This document shows, one piece after another, positions 56,851-64,000 of a stretch of 64,000 nt of DNA (positions within the stretch are counted from its first letter, which is position 1; each line of letters opens with the position of its first letter). Origin of the DNA: Selaginella moellendorffii. Lineage: Eukaryota; Streptophyta; Lycopodiopsida; Selaginellales; Selaginellaceae. A program made the translations under genes and the position numbers. The notes under the pieces were generated by a model. It made no database searches and was not told where the DNA came from. It saw only the letters and a list, made by a program, of their open reading frames with translations. The stretch covers positions 1,177,199-1,241,198 of the forward strand of contig NW_003314309.1 of NCBI RefSeq assembly GCF_000143415.4. The letters are read 5' to 3'.

Positions 56851-58233
56851 ACAAGATTATAGATCCGTTGGAAGGAAGGAAAAATAATTTCTAGCCGATT
56901 ATCTATAAAATAGAGACCTGGTTAAAATAAAAACATGGCACCACATTGGGATTTCATTCGCCTTTGCTTTGTGCTCCTCTTCTACTTGGCCCATCATCCT
57001 CTAGAATGATTATCCATTTGGAGGTAATATTCTTCTCACAAGGTCACTCAGCATTGTTTACACTCAGAAAGACATAAAGGTGGACTTCATGATAGAAAAT
57101 TAACTCTGCAAGAGTGTTAATGTTCTCCATTCGTGGGATCTATTTGCACCATTGGTTAATAATGCCACTTGAGGAAGAGAAAGCTTGAAAAGAACCGAGA
57201 AGAATTTCTCATTTTACTCTCTCTTTTATTTAATCAGTAAGGCTGATTGATTCTGCGCAGACCTTTCCTCAACCGGTTTAATCACCGTCTGGATGCGTTG
57301 ATTCTTTGATATTTACCAGATTGGAGACAGCAGCCATTTAGACAAGAGGTAGTTTGAATTTCAAGTTCACGGGGATCAAATCAACTTTACCTGCGAAGCA
57401 GGCGTTTTGTCTACTCTGGTTAGATTAAACATTCATAACTCTAGCTCTAGATGTCAGAATTTGAATTCTGACATTCATGTTAACAGTGCTTAAATTCTCA
57501 GGAATCCCGGCGAAGGCTGTGATTTTCTTGGACAGTAGAATTACTGCCATGTGGGCATAACTACTGCCACATCATCTATACAACTTAAGGATGATCCACT
57601 TGTTTTTTATAAACAAGAAAATATCAAATCAAACAATTTGCTTGAGTTAATGCACCCGATTCATGTGACCTGAATGAGGTGGAAACTGTCACAATCTGAG
57701 AGTGAGGGACTACAGTGCTTGTGATGGGTTTTGCACTCTGATTCAATGGTAACTGCAGAAGAAGAGGAAGCATCTTTGCAAGGTACCGGACCGGCTTATT
57801 CGACTCGGAATCTTCCCGCTGGTATCAGCCACCAGTCAAGGGTCCACAATTTGTCCACTCGCCATTAGAAAAAAAATAAAAAAATTTCAATCTTCCAGAC
57901 CTTAACTGGTAATTAAAACCAGGGCTTGATAGCAATTTATTACTTTTGACAACTTATTTCCGGTGTCATTCGCTCCCATCCAATGGTTGAGGATGACGGA
58001 ATAAGTGACATGTGCACAAGACTTCCAATACTATAAGTCCATGTCCCAATTAACCAGCTATAAAATACTCATGTTTAATGTGTGTCAATAATCCTTTTGC
58101 AGGTTCACCTATGGAAACCTTATTACAACTTCTATTTCCTCTAAATGATAAGAATCATGCTTCTACACAAGCATAAACTAAATGAGGCTATGCACATTTG
58201 ATAGCAACGTAAAGGCAACATGGCTGCAAGGAT
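56851..58233. other. No gene seen
   Basis: Unique-looking DNA with short frames only. A small palindrome ATGTCAGAATT/AATTCTGACAT lies near 57450-57475. Confidence 0.45.
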
Positions 58234-59572
58234 TTAGTCTACAAGCATTCCTTGCTGCTCGTTCCCCTTGCTCAATCTCACAAGAGTTGTCCAAGCAATC
58301 TTATTGGCTGCAAAGTGCATGCTGTGGAGCAGCTCCTCGGCTTGCTCCAGCCGCCGTGCTTGTCCCAGCAAATCTATCAAACAGTGGAACTGCTTGATCA
58401 CCAGTAAAATGCCATGAGCTTCCACCATGATCCCAAAGTGCTCCCTTGCTGAGTTGACCACGCCTTCGTGATTGCAAGCCATGAGAACGCTCACATAAGT
58501 GATGTAGCTCGGCCTCACTCCTTTGAGGAGCATTGAGCCAACGAGCTCCAGGATGGTTTTCAAGTCGCCATTCTAGGATGATCGAATTCCAAGTGTAGAG
58601 ATCCTGCTTGGGCATTCGATTAAACACATCCAGGGCCTCCTCAAGCTGGCCATTTTGGGGAAAGCCAGAAACCATAGTTGTCCATGAAACTTTGTCATGG
58701 ACAGGCATTTTCTCAAAGGTAACGATGGTATTACGCAAATGCCCATACATGCCATTCGCAGAAATGAGGCACTTCCACGAAAAAGCAATTCGTGTGGGCA
58801 TAGTGTCAAACGTAGTCTTTGCCATCTCAACCCTTCCATTCTGAGAGTATGCCTGAATCATGGCCGTCCACGTGACCGAGTCCCAACAAGGCATATTTGC
58901 AAAGACAAGCTCTGTCTCATCAAGATCCCAGTTCTGGGCATAAACCGTGATTACGGACGTCCAGGCCACAACGTCCTTGGACGGCATTTTGTCAAAAAAA
59001 CGCCTAGCTACGTCTACCAAGCCCTGATTCCATACGCGGCTATCACGATTGTCCATGAAAGGGCGCTCAGGTCTGGCATGGACTCCCACGGCTCCACCGA
59101 CTTAATAAAAATGCCCATTTTGGGCAATGTTTGCACAATAGCTTTCCATGCGACCAGATTTCTTTCAGGTATTTTGGTAAAGATGTTCCATGCTTCAAGA
59201 ACTCGACCGTTGCCAGCGTAGGCTGCCAACATGGCAGTCCACGACACAAGGTCGTGCTGACGCATACTGTCGAATATACTTCTTGCCTCGTCCAGATACC
59301 CTGCAACGGTATATGCTGACAGCATGGCAGTCCACGATACCACATTTAGCCAGGGAGTCCTGTCGTACCAGATTCGCGCCTGGTCGACCAGGCCATTGTG
59401 GCTTTACGCTTTTGAGACATTTATTCCAGGATACAGCGTGTTCTCTCAAAGAAATCTCGTGCCATGTCAAGATGCCCATGCATGGCATATGCTGTAACAA
59501 TAGAGTTCCACAAGCAAACATTCCGTTCTTCCAATCTATCGACGTCCAGACAATGGGAAGTTTTACTTCCAA
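58234..59572 (-). pseudogene. PPR-protein pseudogene
   Basis: Minus-strand stretches in three frames form a row of about 31-residue pentatricopeptide repeats: LVSWTAMLAAYAGNGRVLEA, DVVAWTSVITVYAQN, DSVTWTAMIQAYSQNGRVE, KVSWTTMVSGFPQNGQLEEA, then GVRPSYITYVSVLMACNHEG and a C-terminal CLIDLLGQARRLEQAEELL. Frame changes at about 59050 (after VIAAYG) and 58570 (after NSIIL) break it. PPR proteins bind organelle RNA. It is not a copy of the intact PPR gene at 61182, since the repeat types differ. Confidence 0.8.
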
Positions 59573-59789
59573 AGGATCAACTAATGATTCTTACGTTGGA
59601 TCGGAAGCGCTCATCGCCCAAGACGCTCGCACACCCTGACCAAATCACCGCAGCAAGATTTCAGCAGCCTCACGAAGCCAGGAACATCACACATGAGACG
59701 GGTGAGATCGATCCATTGACAAAATTAACGAAATTCTTTGCAGTCAGTCACAGCTAAGAGCCGAGAAGAATCCCAGTCTTTCTCACACA

Positions 59790-60204
59790 ACCCTTCACCT
59801 CGACGAGCTCCACGTCGAAGATCTCGAGTTGGGTCCTCCGGTCGGCCTCTCGACATTCTTTAGCTCCAAGCAGTTCGTACGTTTGATCCCTTCCTCAAAC
59901 CCAGGAACCAATCCACCATCGCCCAGTCGCGTCTTGGATGGCTGCCCCTTCTGGTAGCTACTGTCGCTCCTTCTCCCGGACTCGTTGTAGCTAATGTAGT
60001 TGACGATCACTTCACTGGCCATCGCTGGGGAATTTGCCGCTCCCCTGTTCCAGGTCGAGGTAAATCAATCCGGTGTTCGTGGTCGGTGGTCACATACTCG
60101 GGGCTCGCCCACGACCTTGACCTTGAATCCCACCCGCTGGCTGGACTCCAGCAGCTTCTCTTCCTGCGCGGCGGCCTTGGATTTGATGACCGCTTGAGCG
60201 GCAT
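59790..60204 (-). pseudogene. FKBP20-2-like immunophilin pseudogene with micro-inversion
   Basis: Minus strand: EEKLLESSQRVGFKVKVVGE, then after frame changes TGLIYLDLEQGSGKF and VIVNYISYNESGRRSDSSYQ, RLGDGGLVPGFEEGI, and finally QLEIFDVELVEVKGC. These match the chloroplast-lumen FKBP20-2 peptidyl-prolyl isomerase. The segment that should stand between (ELGPPVG, STFFSSKQF) is on the plus strand at 59826-59876, so that about 50 bp were inverted. There are no introns, so a processed copy is possible. The coding frame is broken in several places. Confidence 0.8.
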
Positions 60205-60261
60205 TGCCCGCGCTGCCGATCGCGAGGGGAGAAAGCCGAAAGCCCTAATACACGTGTCACA

Positions 60262-61110
60262 ATGCCACGTGGCAGCGAGCCAAGAAATCTCTCATTTCGG
60301 GGCTTCCAAACGATGTCGCTCGCCACTGCCTCGCCAAGGTCCCCAGGATCTACCACCGCACCATGCGATCGGTGTCAACGACATTTCCTGGCGGTAAGAA
60401 GGAAGAATGGCATTGCGGATGCCTGGCTCGTTGTGATCCTCATGGAAAATGGGCACAACTCCTACTGCATCTACAATCTTCCCTCCAAATCCAAAGCACC
60501 TCTTCCAGATCGGGGCTAGAATTCGGCGGTGCAATTCGCCACATTCAAGACCGCGGCGGTGGGCACTCTCCTCGTCGCGCTGGAATCCAGGACGAGCTCT
60601 CGCCGCTCGACCGTGGAGAACCACACCCGGATCTTCGATTCTACCGAGAACAAGTGGCAGCCAGGATCACCGCCAACTGTCGCGCGGTCGCAGTTCGCTA
60701 TGGCGACAGTGAATGGGAGCTGCGACCACGACGGTGACTTTGTCGTCGTGACCGAGTCGTACGATGTCGCGACCGACACGCCGCGGTCGCTCGTCCGGCG
60801 CTTCTCTTCGTCGCATTGCGAGGTGCTGGTCTATGATCCTGGCAGCGATTCCTGGCACCGCGATTCCTCCGGGATGAGCGCCATGGATCACGGAGAGCTC
60901 ATCTCTACCTCCAGCGGGATTTACAGCTTGACCGCCTCGGACCGCCTCTACAAGTTCGTGGACGGGGAATGGGTTCTCGCCGGGAGCATCCAGCGCAAGC
61001 CATCCCTCTCCGGCTTTCAATGTCCACTCGCAGCGGGCATTTGGGCTCCGGGACGAGATCTTCGTTCTGGGCGGTGATGATCTGGGAAGAAGCTCTTGAT
61101 TGGAGAGGAT
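60262..61110 (+). pseudogene. F-box/kelch-repeat protein pseudogene
   Basis: The 5' part in one frame reads NDVARHCLAKVPRIYHRTMR, an F-box start; it then changes frame to NGHNSYCIYNLPSKS, hits TAG at 60517-60519, and continues NSAVQFATFKTAAVGTLLVA. The kelch-like part is HTRIFDSTENKWQPGSPPTV and CEVLVYDPGSDSWHRDSS. A last frame change leads to FGLRDEIFVLGGDD. F-box/kelch proteins select targets for SCF ubiquitin ligases. This copy cannot be translated whole. Confidence 0.75.
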
Positions 61111-61181
61111 CTCATTTGCCACGGATTGTTCCTCTGGTTTAGAGCTGGCTCCGTGGTCATGGGATAGGTCGATCCTGCTAG

Positions 61182-63011
61182 ATGAGCTTGCGGCGAATTC
61201 GGGTGCTCCGCGAGCGGTTCCACACGGCAGCGGCATCGGTGATGAGTGACAATGCCAAGTTCTTGGAGACCGATGTGGACGGATGGAAGCGAAGGTATGG
61301 AGAACTCTCGCGAGCTGTGGATGCCGTGGTCGAGCAAGCAGGGGAGATCAGCATCAACACGACAGTTTCGAGAGCTTTCGTGTCTCTTCTCAAGTGGTGC
61401 GTACAAGAGAATAATCTAGCACAAGTTCGTCGTGTGCACGACTTCGTTTCCGCGAGGCATCCCGGCTGCGCCCAAGACCAGTTCGTGGGAAACATGATCC
61501 TACAGGCATATCGGAAGCTTGGGCAGCTTGATCTAGCGTGTGCGGTATTTGCCGGCATTTGCAACAGAGATCTTTTCTCGTGGACTATCATGATCGCAGC
61601 TTTTGCCCGGGATGGGCACTTCTCCGAGGCATTGTTGCTGTTTAGACGGATGGAGCTCGATGGAATAAAGCCATCCCCGGTGACTTGCGTGACAGTTCTT
61701 GCCTCCTTCACGGGACCCAGGCTTCTCCCGCAAGCTAGAAAGTTTCACGCAAGGATCGAAGCTTTGGGCCTGGAATCAAACGTTATAGTCGGGACTGCGG
61801 TGATCACAATGTATGGGAAATGTGGAAGCCTGACAGATTCCAGGCTAGTTTTCGAGAGAATGCCGCAAAAGAACCTCGTCACCTGGACGACGCTGATATC
61901 GACCTATGCCCAGCACGGCCATGGAAAAGAAGCGATAGAGATTTTCGAGAGGCTGCTCGCTCATGGAGGATTGGAACCTGACGCGGTTGCTTGCGTGAGC
62001 GCTCTCGACGCTTGCTCGAGCCTGGCATCGCTAGAGCAGGGCAGGAAAGTTCACAGGATCGTCGTCTCGAGGGGATTCGAGAGCAACACAGTCGTAGCAA
62101 ACGCTCTCGTGTTCATGTATGGGAAATGCGGGGCTGTGGAAGAATCGAGAGCAGCGTTTGACACGATCCAACACAAGAATCGCAACTCATGGAACTGCAT
62201 GCTCACGGTTTACACCCAAGGAGGCCACTTCCGCGAGGCGATGGAGCTCTTCAAAAGGATCGACGTAGAGCCGGACCACGTCACTTTTCTCTGCCTTGTT
62301 CTTGCTTGCTCTGGTGCGAAAGACCTTGCCGAAGGAATTGCCACTCACAGGCTGATCGAAGAGAGCGAGGTTGCTTCGAACGAGGCCCTGTGCCACTCGC
62401 TCATGAACATGTACTCCAAGCTTGGGAGGCTAGAGAGCGTTCGGGAAATCTTCGAAAAGATGGCGAGCAAGAACGTGATCTCCTGGACGTCCATCGTCTC
62501 GGCCCACGCCCAAGCCGGGGATCTGGAGATGACGCAGTCGCTCTTCGCGGGAATGCAGCTCGATGGCGTCGCTCCAGACAGCATCGCGTTTGTGAGCGTC
62601 TTGTCTTCGTGCAGTCACGGAGGATTGCTCGAGAGCTTCCCAGTGCTCTTGCGGTGCATGGTGGAGGACTGCGAGATCCTTCCACGCGTGGAGCACTACG
62701 GCTGCGTTGTGGACGCTCTGGGACGGTGCGGGAAGCTTGACGAGGCGGAGAGGTTTGTGGAGGAGTTGCCGGTGAGAGTGGCAGTGCTGTGGATCGCGCT
62801 GCTAGCGGCGTGTTCCACTCACAAGGATGTGAGGCGCGCAAGGCGGGTCGCGGAGCGGGCATTTGCACTGGAGCCTCGGAATTGGTCGACGTATGTGATG
62901 TTCGCAAACATCCTGGGCGAGGCCGGTGAGCGGGATGAAAGCGCCGCGATCAAGCAGAGAATGGAGGAGTTGAAAGCTCGATCACAAGAAAAAGGAGCAC
63001 ATATTTCGTAA
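61182..63011 (+). CDS. Pentatricopeptide repeat protein, 609 residues
   Basis: One uninterrupted exon. The N-terminal 30 residues are Arg/Ala/Ser-rich (SLRRIRVLRERFHTAAASVM) and could be a mitochondrial or plastid transit peptide. From about residue 90, PLS-type repeats follow: FSWTIMIAAFARDGHFSEAL, LVTWTTLISTYAQHGHGKEA, NSWNCMLTVYTQGGHFREAM, ISWTSIVSAHAQAGDLEMT. The end (WIALLAACSTHKDVRRARRV, then STYVMFANILGEAGERDES) matches the E-type extension, without E+ or DYW domain. Such proteins bind single organelle transcripts; C-to-U editing would need a partner with a DYW domain. The target RNA is unknown. Confidence 0.93.
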   Translation: MSLRRIRVLRERFHTAAASVMSDNAKFLETDVDGWKRRYGELSRAVDAVVEQAGEISINTTVSRAFVSLLKWCVQENNLAQVRRVHDFVSARHPGCAQDQFVGNMILQAYRKLGQLDLACAVFAGICNRDLFSWTIMIAAFARDGHFSEALLLFRRMELDGIKPSPVTCVTVLASFTGPRLLPQARKFHARIEALGLESNVIVGTAVITMYGKCGSLTDSRLVFERMPQKNLVTWTTLISTYAQHGHGKEAIEIFERLLAHGGLEPDAVACVSALDACSSLASLEQGRKVHRIVVSRGFESNTVVANALVFMYGKCGAVEESRAAFDTIQHKNRNSWNCMLTVYTQGGHFREAMELFKRIDVEPDHVTFLCLVLACSGAKDLAEGIATHRLIEESEVASNEALCHSLMNMYSKLGRLESVREIFEKMASKNVISWTSIVSAHAQAGDLEMTQSLFAGMQLDGVAPDSIAFVSVLSSCSHGGLLESFPVLLRCMVEDCEILPRVEHYGCVVDALGRCGKLDEAERFVEELPVRVAVLWIALLAACSTHKDVRRARRVAERAFALEPRNWSTYVMFANILGEAGERDESAAIKQRMEELKARSQEKGAHIS

Positions 63012-63099
63012 TTCACATGATCTTGGCGCTCGTGAGATGGTGCGCAAGAGCCTCATTCGTTTGAAAACAAGTGACCTTCTTCCCAGAGAGATCAGCAAG

Positions 63100-63230
63100 A
63101 CCAATCGATGGATAGTTGAGGTGGCTTGCTTGAACCATCTCCAAGACCATTTGATTACGGAGGTGGACATGTTAATCCCAATGCTGCAGCTCATTCAGGA
63201 TCTAACATGTCAAACTACGTTGGACTTGTG
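63100..63230 (+). pseudogene. Subtilase fragment (tentative)
   Basis: PFDYGGGHVNPNAAAHSGSN at 63147 onward matches the strongly conserved NPFDYGxGHVNPNxAxxPG stretch just after the catalytic Ser region of plant subtilisin-like proteases. Only this part is recognisable, in a short frame. Confidence 0.5.
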
Positions 63231-63656
63231 TCTGGGCGACGGAAAGATGTGCTCAAAGCATATCAGTCGCTCTGCCATGACGGCTTCCATTTTGACAACA
63301 ACAGCCTGTAAACTATTTGATCCAAGAATGCAAGATTTCATAGTCAGTTGTAACCAAGGAAGATGTGATAGCTGCAAGACTCCTCTCAAGATGGTATGCT
63401 TTCAACAATGGAAGCCATGGAAGTTCCAGACATTGTCTGGAACCTATGGAGTGCTGCAGCTATAATAAATGGGAACCACATCAGGTTATATAAGGATTCC
63501 TAATTGTAGCAAATCCACCTTGATGATGGCAAGGATTTGTGAGATGAGTAAACTTAAAGATGCTTAACCTTAAATAATTAATTGGAAAAGAAAGTGCTGG
63601 ATTGAGAAATATTTACACTATATAGTTTTTCTCCCTAAACCCTACTTAAGAAAAAA

Positions 63657-63702
<46 letters not shown>

Positions 63703-64000
63703 ACAAGAGAAAGATCAAACCTTTGTTCAAGTTCTAGAGTAGACTTTAAATTTGACATATAAAAGAATATGAAAAGACTAACTTGAAATTAGTAACTCAC
63801 GATTGTGGCTTGATTAAAAACTTGGATTTTCCTGGCTTTGTTGCTGCTCCCTATAGCTATGTTCTTGTATAGATAAAAGGAAAAAATTATCTTAGATGAG
63901 AAAGCTTTACTTACCTTTCTTGTAGTCAAGAAAATTACTTTTTGAATCAGCTCTTTTGGATATTTAATTATCCAAAACTCAGAATCAGCAAGCTTAATAT
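63231..64000. other. AT-rich end of window
   Basis: No gene supported. It includes the TA microsatellite. Confidence 0.5.
63662..63700. repeat. (TA)n microsatellite
   Basis: About 19 uninterrupted TA units. Confidence 0.95.

Noticed and set aside
63037-63465. 142-codon plus-strand open frame as a gene
   Set aside because: The only recognisable family match (subtilase) is in a different frame of the same DNA, so this frame is probably incidental.

Overview
The window is nuclear DNA of a vascular plant, and a lycophyte of the Selaginella type fits best. Genes carry many very short GT-AG introns (about 45-70 bp). Germin-like, PUB-ARM, PP2C, receptor-like kinase and PPR families are present. 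One gene resembles a sperm-flagellum protein, as expected for a plant with swimming sperm. Gene islands alternate with AT-rich, repeat-filled stretches. One 100-N assembly gap lies at 29063-29162. Exon limits were worked out by eye from reading frame, splice signals and family resemblance; where the spliced length divides by three I say so.

Layout. 1-6208: germin-like genes (one cut by the window edge, one relic, one intact) and a SAM-domain gene. 6656-8732: a complete 15-exon NADP-isocitrate dehydrogenase ending in a peroxisomal signal. 8733-10700: fold-back hairpins and an intronless GDSL lipase pseudogene. 10700-21530: a dense island with an unknown Trp/Asp-rich protein, a U-box/ARM ubiquitin ligase, a CFAP119-like gene, a PP2C phosphatase and a PTI-like cytoplasmic kinase. 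21550-37700: repeats, namely reverse-transcriptase, integrase and gag-like fragments, a decayed hAT transposon, a perfect 89-bp palindrome, and a Ty3-type LTR element with both LTRs that carries an alien 1.1-kb segment.

37717-51600 is the oddest part: a roughly 5-kb unit repeated about three times. Two copies keep an intact gene for an unrecognised coiled-coil protein. All copies carry broken pieces of a mitochondrial processing peptidase alpha-subunit gene, some inverted. A DEAD-box helicase fragment and an inverted fragment of the neighbouring kinase gene are also inserted there. 51978-56496: a divergent pair, an OB-fold-like protein and a USP-domain receptor-like kinase, sharing a 220-bp promoter. 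56600-64000: a run of pseudogenes (sugar transporter, PPR, FKBP20-2-like with a micro-inversion, F-box/kelch), then an intact 609-residue PPR gene and a subtilase scrap.

The intact genes are mostly independent housekeeping or signalling genes, not one pathway. The shared story is genome dynamics: local duplication, inversion and decay. In both large transposons every premature stop I could align can be explained by a C-to-T change.
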